Below, piece after piece: positions 41,707-49,954 of a DNA stretch of 54,662 nucleotides. Position 1 is the first letter of the stretch; each line of letters starts with the position of its first letter. This DNA is from CS3-C152 sp964347025 (GTDB lineage Archaea > Aenigmatarchaeota > Aenigmatarchaeia > QMZP01 > QMZT01). The DNA is taken from the NCBI GenBank assembly GCA_964347025.1, contig CAYFWU010000005.1, forward strand, positions 1-54,662. Direction: 5' to 3'. A program made the position numbers and the translations under genes. A model generated the notes under the pieces. It was not told where the DNA came from and searched no databases. It saw nothing but the letters and a program-made list of their open reading frames with translations.

Positions 41707-42795
41707 ATGAATTATGAGAAAAAATACGGAAATGCCTATACAAGAAATATTCCTACGCTTTTTTTATCTCTTGGTTTATCGCTTTTTTTCTTCATAACCA
41801 TAATCCCTGTTTATGCACAGCAGACCACTGTGAGCATCTCACCCTCAAGCCAAGACGTAAGCCACCATTTGAACCCTCCTGAAATAACGATAGACGTTCA
41901 GGTAAGTGACGTAAACGATCTGTACGGATTCCAGTTTGATTTGACTTATGACAGCAATGTTATCAATTTCAAGAGCGTGACGGAAGGGAATTTTCTTAAG
42001 AGCGGAGCCACCACATACTGGATACCTCCAAACACATCGGTTCCGGGTTTACTAGATAATGCAGCCTCCACAAGGAAGGACACCCAGGCGAGCGTTAGCG
42101 GTTCGGGCGATCTTGCCCAGATAAAGTTCGAGCTCGATCCTGATCTCACAACTGTGCCTACAACAACCCAGGTCAGGCTTCTGAACGTGAAACTTTCCGA
42201 TAAACCGGGCAATCCCCTCGAACCATTCGGGGTAAACAATGGAACGATCAATATCAGGATCTGTATCAACGGAGAGACAAAATCCTGCGGTTCGGATATA
42301 GGAGAATGTGAACTTGGAAATCAGACCTGCTCTAGTTATCAGTGGGGTTCCTGCCAGGGAGGGACAGGACCTTCCCCAGAGGTATGCGACGGCAAGGATA
42401 ACGATTGCGAGGGAGGGGTGGATAACGTCCCTGACACAACGGATCCTTTAACTAGGGCATGCTCTGAGAACTATGAAGGAATATGCGCAGACGGGGATGA
42501 AACATGCCAGGAAGTTTCGCCAAATGTTTACGATTATGCAGGATGCCCTTCTCCCCAGCAGGAGGTATGCTGGAACGACATTGACGAGGATTGCGACGGA
42601 TCTGACTCCCAGTGCGAGGGTGACTTAAATGATGACGGCTGCATAGGTTTAGAGGACCTGATCATGGTGGCCACTGATTTCGGGAAGACCTCAGGATTAA
42701 CATATCCTGAATCAGACCTAAACAATGACGGAGAGGTCGATATTTTCGATCTGGTTACGGTCGCGAAAGATTACGGAAGCGGGCCGAACTGTTAA
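41707..42795 (+). CDS. Secreted cohesin / Cys-rich MopE-like / dockerin adaptor
   Basis: 362 aa. A long signal peptide (~1-38, ending PVYAQ) is followed by a cohesin (~40-178: LYGFQFDLTYDSNVINFKSV, GSGDLAQIKFELDP), Cys-rich MopE-like repeats (~185-300: EVCDGKDNDCEGGVDN, CWNDIDEDCDGSDSQC) and a dockerin (~302-362) with two intact calcium loops (DLNDDGCIGLED and DLNNDGEVDIFD). Like the gene at 39292 it joins both interaction modules in one secreted protein. It starts 15 bp after the previous stop. An alternative ATG lies a few codons inside. Confidence 0.9.
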   Translation: MNYEKKYGNAYTRNIPTLFLSLGLSLFFFITIIPVYAQQTTVSISPSSQDVSHHLNPPEITIDVQVSDVNDLYGFQFDLTYDSNVINFKSVTEGNFLKSGATTYWIPPNTSVPGLLDNAASTRKDTQASVSGSGDLAQIKFELDPDLTTVPTTTQVRLLNVKLSDKPGNPLEPFGVNNGTINIRICINGETKSCGSDIGECELGNQTCSSYQWGSCQGGTGPSPEVCDGKDNDCEGGVDNVPDTTDPLTRACSENYEGICADGDETCQEVSPNVYDYAGCPSPQQEVCWNDIDEDCDGSDSQCEGDLNDDGCIGLEDLIMVATDFGKTSGLTYPESDLNNDGEVDIFDLVTVAKDYGSGPNC

Positions 42796-42842
42796 TTTAT
42801 TTGAATTTATTAGAGGAAAAACCAAATATTAAAACAGGTACA

Positions 42843-45800
42843 ATGAAATGGGGGATTCTGGGGGTCTTTGTGGTTTTTTTCCTATTTCTGGCTGTGTCCT
42901 CTTTTTCCGATATGCCGTCGCCTAGACCAAACTGTTATCAGTACAATGACTGGGAGTGCGATTCAGGATACGAATGCTGTAGAAACCAAACAGTTTCGTA
43001 TATGGGTATTTGCATCCCAGAAGGCGATGAATGCATGTGCCGGGAAGGGGATGAATTAAGGGCAAACATTTCGAGTGAATTTGGTATAGAGGTTGATGAT
43101 GGCTGTAGTCTGGATTTTGATCAGCTAAGAGTCATATACAGCGTACTGAAAGTCGTTCCGAAAGCTCTTCACGATGTAAATAAAATAGTCACAATATCAG
43201 GCGAAAGTGATCCTGGTATTCTGCAGATATCAACCTATAAAAGTGTAGGTGATGGTGTGGAGGACAAAATACCAGATAACAAAGGACAGTATGTGGACGA
43301 ATTTTCCATAGATTTTGTCTATAAACTGAACCATAAAGTAAGGCGAAAAATGATAACCAATACACCACTGGAACAAAGGGAGGATCAACTTATTTATCAG
43401 GCCAGTCAGCCGGCCTGCGCAACATCTGATCCAAAATATTATTTAAGGAGCGATTTTCAGTGTTGGTATTTTGGGCAAAACCACCACGAATTCTTCCCGA
43501 GGATTTCCGAGGCGTATTTCCAGAACTCGGAAGCAACTTTAAACCTTACTGTTAGGAGATTTAATAACGGTTACAAACATCCCATTAACCAGTTCCTGTT
43601 CTTTTCAGAGATATATTCCCTAGGAACGAGCAGAATTAAATTTTACAGAATGAACCAGAGCGGTCATATAGAATCAAGGGATGTTGACCTGGAGAGTATA
43701 ATAATTAGCGGCAGAAGATACATAACTTCTCTGAGTTTTGATGAATACAGGTATGTATTTTCATTGCACAGCAACGGGAGTGTTAAGAACATCTCAGTAG
43801 GAAAACCAAGTGATCAAGCGGTAATATGCACTGATGGCACTGCCTCTGGGGAGTGTTCAGCCAGTATCCCGTATGGTCCGCCTTGGTACTGCAATGAAAC
43901 TGGACAATTGGTGGAGAATTGCTCTGAATGTGGGTGTAGAATGGGGTTTAATTGCCAAGATAATCAATGCGTTCCAGATACCACACCCCCTCCTCAATGT
44001 ACTGACGGGACTCCTTTTGAAAACTGCTCAACATCATCCGGAAAGCCATGGTACTGTGACGATAACGGGCAACTCATGGAGAATTGTTCTGTTTGTGGGT
44101 GTGATGCAGGGTATTACTGCGAATATAATGGAAAGTGTGTCCCATATCCTACCGGATGCATTGACGGGACTCCTTTCGGAAATTGTTCAACATCATCCGG
44201 AAAGCCATGGTACTGTAATATGTATGGTGAACTGATTGAGAGGTGTTCTCAGTGCGGGTGTGAAGAGGGAGAACTCTGTGAAAATAATGAGATGTGCGCT
44301 GAAAAATGCGAGGATGGGACTCCCTATGATCAATGCTCCGACTCCACTACATGGGGAAAGCCATGGTTTTGTGAATACGGAAACCTGATTGAAGACTGCT
44401 CAGCTTGTGGCTGTGGAGGAAATCTTCTTTGCGTGGATGGGACCTGTATTGAGGAATGCAGTGACGGAACTCCATTCAATAATTGTTCTACCACCACAGG
44501 CAAGCCCTGGTACTGTGAAGATGGGCAACTTGTGGAGAAATGTTCAATATGCGGTTGCTATCCTTACAGCTTTTGCGAAAGCTATAATGATACGTGTCAA
44601 TACATCCAGACACCTGAAGACCATCCTCCAGTTCTTAACAGTATAGGAAATAAGAGGGCCAGGGAAGGGAAATCACTCACATTTAATGTTTCCGGGTTTG
44701 ACGTTGACGGAGATGCTTTAACATACTACGTATATGGTTTGCCTAAGGGTGCTAATTTTGAAATGGTTATAAGTGTCAATGTTCCAGAATACATGAGATT
44801 CTACTGGACTCCAAATTATGAACAGGCAGGATCGTACGAAGTGATCTTCACTGTCTCTGACGATAAATTTAACGATTCCGAGAAAATTAAAATAAACGTA
44901 ACTGACTTTAACAGGAGACCGAAGGCCGAGATATATTATCCTTCTGACAATCAGGAATTTTACGTGGATGAAATAATCCAATTCAGTGGTAAGTGGAGCG
45001 TTGATCCTGACAAGGACCCGTTGACCTATTTCTGGTATTTCGGGGACGGAGATACGGCGGTTGGCTTGATAGAAAACCATACATACCAAAGTCCTGGAAC
45101 CTACAATGTGACGCTCGAAGTTAATGATGGTAAATTGTCCGATACGCATTCAATAACCCTCAGCATCAAATCAAAGGAAGAGTCAATATCGGACAACGAT
45201 AGGGACGGAGTGGATGACCCCGTGGACAGGTGTCCTGGTACAGTTTCTCTGGAAAGGGTGAATATCTATGGGTGTCCTTTGCCCGAATACACCAAATTTA
45301 AAAATGATCTGACCACAGATTTCTCGAAAGCTGATCTGCTCAATGCAACTAATGTAACGATAGGTATTCCTGATAAGGGCGTGATAGAATTCCGAAAGAA
45401 CACAATGAACCTTGTAAGAAAGAACCTCGACAAATACGTGGAGATAGGACATATGAGCTTGGAGGTAAATTCAGAAAAAATTCCCGAGCTAAACAAATCT
45501 GCTGTCGTAACGTTTTATGATGTTACAATCAAAGATCCTGTCATCTTGAAGGATGATGGTTACTGTTTTGATTGCAAGGTTATCAGCCACCTGGACGGGA
45601 CATTCACCTTCTCTGTTCCCCATTTCACCAGATATTCCCTGATGGCATGGGCTTCTTTTTCAGGTTACTGCGGAGACAAGCTGTGTTCTATTTATGAAAC
45701 CTGCTATGGATGTCCTTTAGATTGCGGTCAATGTAAAGAGCCGGAAGCTCCTACGTATTGTGATGAATACTGGATGTGCGGACCCTGGTCTCTGTGCAAC

Positions 45801-46142
45801 GAACTCAATCTCCAGACAAGGAAATGTAATGATATCAATCTTTGCGGAACAGAAAGGAAAAAGCCCAAGGAAGTATCGGAATGTAAGGAAGAGCCATTCC
45901 CTTCCCTAACACTCTTCGGAGTAATGGTATTCATCCTGACCACAATTTACCTGGTTACAGAACGCTACAGGAGAAAGAGGGAGATGAGGAAGCTTGGCAC
46001 GTACGAACTTCATGATATTATAAAGGGCTACATGTACAGAGGGTTTAAAGAGAGTGAAATAATAAAGATTCTGAAAAAAAGAGGCTACAAACCCGGGGAG
46101 ATAAAGAGGCTGATAAAAGAAGTTGAGAAAGAGATGTTCTAG
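42843..46142 (+). CDS. Large type I membrane protein with Cys-rich repeats, PKD domain and cytoplasmic helical module
   Basis: 1099 aa. The signal peptide (~1-24) and an unrecognised N-terminal domain precede five tandem ~48-residue Cys-rich repeats (~327-587, pattern DGTPF-x-NCS...GKPWYC...CSxCGC). A cadherin-like Ig domain (~594-690), a PKD domain (~693-776: FSGKWSVDPDKDPLTYFWYF), a thrombospondin type 3 calcium motif (DNDRDGVDDPVDRC), an unknown domain to ~935, a Cys knot, a transmembrane helix (~1022-1042) and a cytoplasmic helical module (DIIKGYMYRGFKESEIIKI) follow. The ATG at 42843 is preferred to an in-frame TTG at 42801. It lacks cohesin or dockerin but shares the cytoplasmic module idea with the cohesin at 40154. 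Last gene of the cluster; it overlaps the convergent nnrE by 4 bp. Confidence 0.85.
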   Translation: MKWGILGVFVVFFLFLAVSSFSDMPSPRPNCYQYNDWECDSGYECCRNQTVSYMGICIPEGDECMCREGDELRANISSEFGIEVDDGCSLDFDQLRVIYSVLKVVPKALHDVNKIVTISGESDPGILQISTYKSVGDGVEDKIPDNKGQYVDEFSIDFVYKLNHKVRRKMITNTPLEQREDQLIYQASQPACATSDPKYYLRSDFQCWYFGQNHHEFFPRISEAYFQNSEATLNLTVRRFNNGYKHPINQFLFFSEIYSLGTSRIKFYRMNQSGHIESRDVDLESIIISGRRYITSLSFDEYRYVFSLHSNGSVKNISVGKPSDQAVICTDGTASGECSASIPYGPPWYCNETGQLVENCSECGCRMGFNCQDNQCVPDTTPPPQCTDGTPFENCSTSSGKPWYCDDNGQLMENCSVCGCDAGYYCEYNGKCVPYPTGCIDGTPFGNCSTSSGKPWYCNMYGELIERCSQCGCEEGELCENNEMCAEKCEDGTPYDQCSDSTTWGKPWFCEYGNLIEDCSACGCGGNLLCVDGTCIEECSDGTPFNNCSTTTGKPWYCEDGQLVEKCSICGCYPYSFCESYNDTCQYIQTPEDHPPVLNSIGNKRAREGKSLTFNVSGFDVDGDALTYYVYGLPKGANFEMVISVNVPEYMRFYWTPNYEQAGSYEVIFTVSDDKFNDSEKIKINVTDFNRRPKAEIYYPSDNQEFYVDEIIQFSGKWSVDPDKDPLTYFWYFGDGDTAVGLIENHTYQSPGTYNVTLEVNDGKLSDTHSITLSIKSKEESISDNDRDGVDDPVDRCPGTVSLERVNIYGCPLPEYTKFKNDLTTDFSKADLLNATNVTIGIPDKGVIEFRKNTMNLVRKNLDKYVEIGHMSLEVNSEKIPELNKSAVVTFYDVTIKDPVILKDDGYCFDCKVISHLDGTFTFSVPHFTRYSLMAWASFSGYCGDKLCSIYETCYGCPLDCGQCKEPEAPTYCDEYWMCGPWSLCNELNLQTRKCNDINLCGTERKKPKEVSECKEEPFPSLTLFGVMVFILTTIYLVTERYRRKREMRKLGTYELHDIIKGYMYRGFKESEIIKILKKRGYKPGEIKRLIKEVEKEMF
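43820..44603 (+). repeat. Five tandem Cys-rich repeats, about 145-160 bp each
   Basis: Each unit encodes a DGTPF/Y...C...GKPWYC...CSxCGC motif with about seven cysteines. Units 2 and 3 share long stretches of identical DNA (around 44006-44069 and 44165-44220), so copy number may vary between strains. Confidence 0.8.
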
Positions 46143-46762
46143 ATTTTTGGTATACCTATATGTGTCGTTATCACCTCTCCTGAATTTTTCGAATTCAGTC
46201 CTTTCTTACAGTCATGAAAGGTTACAGTCAGATCAGGTTTAACCGCTGAACCCATTGCCTTACCTCTATCACAGTTTATACCTGAAGGGCAGTCTATTGA
46301 GACCTTGAACCCGTCCATTGAGTTGAACTTCTCTATAACTTTTATGTATTCCTCGTTCACCATCTCCTTCAGCCCTGTCCCGAGAAGAGCGTCAACAAGT
46401 ATGTCATACTTCATTTTAGGGATCTTTTTCACGTAAAACTTGACTGGCCTTCCCAAGGATTTGAGATTGCCCAGAATACCGAAGTTCTTTCTTGTCACCT
46501 TGCTCCTGAGAACCTTCGGATCCTTGATGAAATAAATGCTCGTTCTGGCTCCGTGGATAAGAGAATGCCTGGCGAATACCAGACCATCTCCCGCATTATT
46601 TCCTGTTCCGCAGAAAACGAGGACTTTCTTTCCCTTCAGGCCGATCTTCGCGTTCAAGATATTTGCAACATTCGCCCCTGCATTTTCCATCATGATCTCT
46701 TCGGATATCCCCATCGCTACAGCCTTCTTCTCTATCTCCCTGATCTTCTTGACAGAAATCAT
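46139..46762 (-). CDS. nnrE: NAD(P)HX epimerase-like YjeF_N domain protein
   Basis: 207 aa from the ATG at 46762 (MISVKKIREIEKKAVAMGIS). YjeF N-terminal Rossmann-like domain with ENAG, VLVFCGTGNNAGDGLVFARH, DILVDALLGTGL and SIDCPSGINCDRG, the hallmarks of the epimerase that repairs hydrated NAD(P)H. The dehydratase half (NnrD) found in fused archaeal versions is absent here. It follows herA on the same strand with 4 bp between stop and start, so they are one operon. A longer reading would lie inside herA. Confidence 0.9.
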   Translation of the reverse strand: MISVKKIREIEKKAVAMGISEEIMMENAGANVANILNAKIGLKGKKVLVFCGTGNNAGDGLVFARHSLIHGARTSIYFIKDPKVLRSKVTRKNFGILGNLKSLGRPVKFYVKKIPKMKYDILVDALLGTGLKEMVNEEYIKVIEKFNSMDGFKVSIDCPSGINCDRGKAMGSAVKPDLTVTFHDCKKGLNSKNSGEVITTHIGIPKI

Positions 46763-46766
46763 ACAA

Positions 46767-48269
46767 TCACATAAAACTCTTCGAGTCTTCTTTCTTCTGT
46801 TTTCCCCGTTCCGTGAACTCCTTGGCCGCATCCTCAAGAGGAATTCCTCGTTTAGATTCTTTCGACTTCCGCTTGCGAATCTTGACGAATATGGGGAAAT
46901 TCACTCCTTCACCAACTATCAGGCCCGTTCCCACACGCAATCCTGATATCTGGTTGATAACGTCCTTTGTTATACCCTCGGACGACCTTCCGATATGGTC
47001 GAGATCGTAAGGGTTTGTTACCCTGAGTATAATATGTGTGTTGCATTGAGACAGAGCTGTCGTAGACAACTGTATGGGTCTCTGAGAAATCAAACAAAGA
47101 GAGGCATGGAATTTCCTTCCTTCCCTTGCTATGGTCTGGACAATCCCTCTTGAAATCGCGTTCTCAGCTCTGGCAGTCTCAGGAACGAACTGATGCGCCT
47201 CCTCAAGAACAAGAAGGAACGGCGGGATCTTGGAATCCCTTCGCCCGTTGAAGAGCTTCCTGGCGAGATGCGCAACCACCATCTGCTTCTTTCGGGAACT
47301 TATGAAATTCGAAAGGTCAACTATCGAAACCTTTCCCTGCTGGGCCAGTTCTTTCGGAGAAGGGTGGTCAGACGCCCCGAACATCCCGGTTTCCATTAAC
47401 TCATACAACACAGAAATCAGAACATCCTTTGTCGCGCTCTTCGCCTTCTCGTCCTCCTCTATCTTTTTTATCAGCTCATCGATCCCGAAGTGTCTCTTTT
47501 CGCTTTTCATTTCCCTGAGGAGACGAGCGAGCTCCCTTACCTGGGCAGGAGAGAGCTTAGGAAGGAATTCGCTTATCTGGTGCGAGGTGAGATTCGGAAG
47601 GCCTATCCTTATATCCTGACCGGGATAAACACTCATCCTGTCAGTGTAATTCGGATCTTCCGCAAAGGAGACGTACTCGCCATGTGTATCCACTATTACA
47701 GTCGCTAGCTGTCCTTCCTCCTCCTTCCTCCTTAGCAATTCCTCAATGATGACTGATACGAGATAAGATTTACCTGCTCCTGAAATCGCGAGAATAGCGA
47801 GGTGTTTTTGGAGCAAGCGCGTAAGGTTTAGACGTGTTTTAATGTTGTGGTATGGGAGTTCACCCACTTCCAGTCCCTTCATATCAAGACCAAGAAATTT
47901 CGAAAGTATTCCGTGATCTGGCTCGTGAACCTTGGTCCCGGGAGACGGGGGGAATGAAACTTCCTCGAACATTCCTTCCTTCCCGTGCACCCCCAGGGGT
48001 ACGACATCAGCGACAAGATACTCCCAGTTGCTCACAGGGAATATGTCTTCCATGGGTTTGCTTGATTCGTATTTTTCGACCGATTCCGGTCGCATGAAGT
48101 AACGATTGGTCTTGAAGACATCCGCTACCCTCCCTATCAAACGTCCTCCTTCCACTGAAACCTCCACGAACTGTCCTCTTCGAACGACCTGATCCTTCTT
48201 GATCACAAAGGAGAATTTACGCGTACAAGGGCCCTCGAAAGTGGAAATTACGGTTCCGTATTCGCTCAT
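46767..48269 (-). CDS. herA: HerA-type DNA translocase/helicase
   Basis: 500-aa FtsK/HerA-family ATPase, the motor partner of NurA in DNA-end resection. The N-terminal HAS beta-barrel (1-110, KFSFVIKKDQVVRRGQFVEV) precedes Walker A ILAISGAGKSYLVSVIIEEL (~160), VIVDTHGEYVSF, Walker B FLLVLEEAHQFVPE and the arginine-finger/sensor region IAREGRKFHASLCLISQRP. The C-terminus is basic. It pairs in function with Rad50, but no nurA or mre11 lies in the window. It leads the operon with nnrE. Confidence 0.93.
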   Translation of the reverse strand: MSEYGTVISTFEGPCTRKFSFVIKKDQVVRRGQFVEVSVEGGRLIGRVADVFKTNRYFMRPESVEKYESSKPMEDIFPVSNWEYLVADVVPLGVHGKEGMFEEVSFPPSPGTKVHEPDHGILSKFLGLDMKGLEVGELPYHNIKTRLNLTRLLQKHLAILAISGAGKSYLVSVIIEELLRRKEEEGQLATVIVDTHGEYVSFAEDPNYTDRMSVYPGQDIRIGLPNLTSHQISEFLPKLSPAQVRELARLLREMKSEKRHFGIDELIKKIEEDEKAKSATKDVLISVLYELMETGMFGASDHPSPKELAQQGKVSIVDLSNFISSRKKQMVVAHLARKLFNGRRDSKIPPFLLVLEEAHQFVPETARAENAISRGIVQTIAREGRKFHASLCLISQRPIQLSTTALSQCNTHIILRVTNPYDLDHIGRSSEGITKDVINQISGLRVGTGLIVGEGVNFPIFVKIRKRKSKESKRGIPLEDAAKEFTERGKQKKEDSKSFM

Positions 48270-48575
48270 TCCCTTATTTTGTTTCCAAAATATAAAAAGT
48301 TGAGTTTAAACAAATCTTTATTTTTTAAAAATATAGCCTCTACATGTCGTTTTTCCTCTTTCCCATCTTTACACCCACTTTTTCTCCAAACTCTCACTTT
48401 TTTGTGAAATCGATAATTTGTATTCTTTGGTATATATTTTAAAAAGAATATAATAAAAAGTGATTATCAAAAAGTATTTAATTTAAAATATTTTTTAAAA
48501 AGTGTATAATTTTACAGTGTTATTAAAAAACATAGAAACAGTAACATTTATATTTCCATATGTTATAAATTAAGC
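48270..48575. promoter_or_regulatory. AT-rich divergent region with AAAAAGTG motifs
   Basis: This 306-bp gap between herA and the small winged-helix gene has no credible ORF. AAAAAGTG occurs on either strand at least four times (about 48376-48384, 48395-48404, 48455-48464, 48512-48520), and TCACTTTTTTGTGA (about 48394-48407) is palindromic. Close to the gene, TAACAT (48542-48547) and ATGTTA (48560-48565) flank a TTTATATT box, a candidate operator and promoter for the ATG at 48576. Confidence 0.45.
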
Positions 48576-48908
48576 ATGGCTAATACAAAAGAACGAAAAC
48601 CGATATTGGAAGACCTATTTCTGAGGGAAAAGCCAGCCCGGATACTTCTTGCCTTGAAGACCTCGAAGATCCCTGTGTATGCCACAATCCTTTCTAAGGA
48701 GGCGGACTGCACCTATTCTCACACCATAAAGATCTTGGATGTCCTCCAGAACATGGGACTCGTTGTTTTTGATAAAAAGGGCAGGATCAAGGGAGTTAAA
48801 CTGACGGATGACGGCTGGGATATCGCTCATAACCTGGAGGCTATGAAGAAGAAGCTGATCCAGGTCGAGGGCAAACAGAAGAAACAGGCCAGAAAGGAGA
48901 AAAAATAG
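48576..48908 (+). CDS. Small winged-helix transcriptional regulator
   Basis: 110 aa. The winged helix covers ~15-85: ARILLALKTSKIPVYATILS, ADCTYSHTIKILDVLQNMG (recognition helix), then LVVFDKKGRIKGVKLTDDG (wing), followed by a Lys/Gln-rich helical tail. It resembles MarR/PadR-like archaeal regulators. An AT box lies about 26 bp before the ATG and inside an inverted repeat (48542-48565), suggesting self-control. It lies just before the XerA gene. Confidence 0.8.
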   Translation: MANTKERKPILEDLFLREKPARILLALKTSKIPVYATILSKEADCTYSHTIKILDVLQNMGLVVFDKKGRIKGVKLTDDGWDIAHNLEAMKKKLIQVEGKQKKQARKEKK

Positions 48909-49090
48909 GATCTTATTCTGAACCCCTGTTTTATAGGTTGTATTTTCTGGTTATATCTAACCTATAGAACGGAAATACAGCAAAAAACGCAGGTTTGTTC
49001 GTAACCCAGTCATGTCCGGAAATACATCTTTTCGGACAATCGATACACTGCGTTTAAATAAACCTATGACAATAATATATTGAGGGTAAA
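48909..49090. promoter_or_regulatory. Repeat-rich region upstream of xerA
   Basis: Besides the dif-like site (49012-49039), GTTTTATAGGTT (48928-48939) and AACCTATAGAAC (48959-48970) form an 11-of-12 inverted repeat with a 19-bp spacer, a third AACCTAT lies at about 49061-49067, and CGGAAATACA occurs twice (48970-48979, 49017-49026). GTTTAAATAA (about 49052-49061) may be the TATA box for xerA, with GAGGG close to its ATG. Confidence 0.45.
49012..49039. other. Candidate XerA dif recombination site
   Basis: 28 bp in an 11-6-11 layout: ATGTCCGGAAA, spacer TACATC, TTTTCGGACAA. The arms are inverted repeats matching at 9 of 11 positions. This is the architecture of archaeal and bacterial dif sites, and the site lies 51 bp before a XerA-like gene. 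It could also be an operator. Confidence 0.4.
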
Positions 49091-49678
49091 ATGGCTAGGA
49101 AATTACCAAGATTTCTGTCACTGCCTGAGGTTGAAGCCATGTTCAAGGCCTCTTCCGGGAATTCCAGGGATAATATTATGTTAAAATGTATGTTCTACCT
49201 GGGATTAAGGAATTCCGAAGTCCTGAACCTAAGGATAGAGGATATAGACCTGATAAACGGGAATGTCAAGGTCGTGCAGGGAAAGGGCAGGAAGGATAGG
49301 TACGTCCCGATCCCCACGAAACCTTTCGCTTCCGAGATTCGCTCGTACATAGGAGAGAGACAAACGGGAAAGCTGTTTTACGTATCTGACAGGCACATAC
49401 GAAGGATTGTGAAGCAACACGCTGTGAAGGCAGGGATCCGGAAACCCGAGGAGGTCCATCCACACACGCTTCGTCACTCGTATGCAACGTTCCTCCAGGA
49501 CAAGGGAACGCCCCTGAATGTTATACAAGATATATTGGGACACGCAAGAATAGACACTACCACAATCTATGTACACCTCGGAATGGAGAGGAAAAAAGAG
49601 TTCATAGAGAAGGCCTTTGAAGAGCAAAAAAACGCATCGCTGAAAGCCTATTTTAAAAAGAGAGAGGGTCAAATTTAA
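49091..49678 (+). CDS. xerA: XerA-like tyrosine recombinase, catalytic domain only
   Basis: 195 aa. All catalytic residues are visible: Arg40 (YLGLRNSEVLNL), Lys65 (GKGRKD), HxxR at His125-Arg128 (HTLRHSYATFL), His151 (LGHARIDTTT) and nucleophile Tyr160 (IYVHL). The N-terminal core-binding (SAM-like) domain present in normal ~285-aa XerA proteins is missing, since the protein starts at KLPRFLSLPEVEAMF, which opens the catalytic domain. Upstream DNA has promoter and binding-site features and no coding extension. It probably resolves chromosome dimers with help for DNA binding, or acts on a mobile element. Confidence 0.85.
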   Translation: MARKLPRFLSLPEVEAMFKASSGNSRDNIMLKCMFYLGLRNSEVLNLRIEDIDLINGNVKVVQGKGRKDRYVPIPTKPFASEIRSYIGERQTGKLFYVSDRHIRRIVKQHAVKAGIRKPEEVHPHTLRHSYATFLQDKGTPLNVIQDILGHARIDTTTIYVHLGMERKKEFIEKAFEEQKNASLKAYFKKREGQI

Positions 49679-49954
49679 ACATTGGTTTAAACTTCTAAAA
49701 AATAGAATTTATTATCTATATTCAAAATTATATATAAAATAATATATTTTATTTGAAATATTTTTAAAATTATATTTTTTGTAAAATATATACTAGATTA
49801 TATACTTTCTAAAAAATAATTTTGACCAAAAAGTGAGTCTTCCTGAAATTTGACCCCTTTAGTGAGAGTGGGAGAGGGCGGTAAGAGGAAGAAGTGAGGC
49901 TAAGCATATCGATTTTTGGGTTTAATCCAATTTAAATCATGATATCAATATTAT
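49679..49954. other. Very AT-rich intergenic stretch
   Basis: The first ~150 bp (49679-49830) is almost wholly A/T with many TATATA and AAAATA runs, followed by AAAAAGTGAG (about 49831-49840) and a purine-rich tract (AGTGAGAGTGGGAGAGGGCGG, 49861 onward). No ORF is seen. An unwinding element or replication origin is possible but unproven. Confidence 0.35.

Noticed and set aside
43830..44600. CRISPR-like repeat run
   Set aside because: The periodic signal comes from in-frame Cys-rich protein repeats of about 150 bp, not short repeats with unique spacers.
26247..46142. True cellulosome for cellulose breakdown
   Set aside because: No glycoside hydrolase of a cellulase family or cellulose-binding module was recognised; only the cohesin-dockerin architecture is shared.
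49091..49678. Phage or integron integrase
   Set aside because: Motifs and context fit XerA, and no phage, cassette or tRNA-attachment features were seen nearby, although a small element is not excluded.
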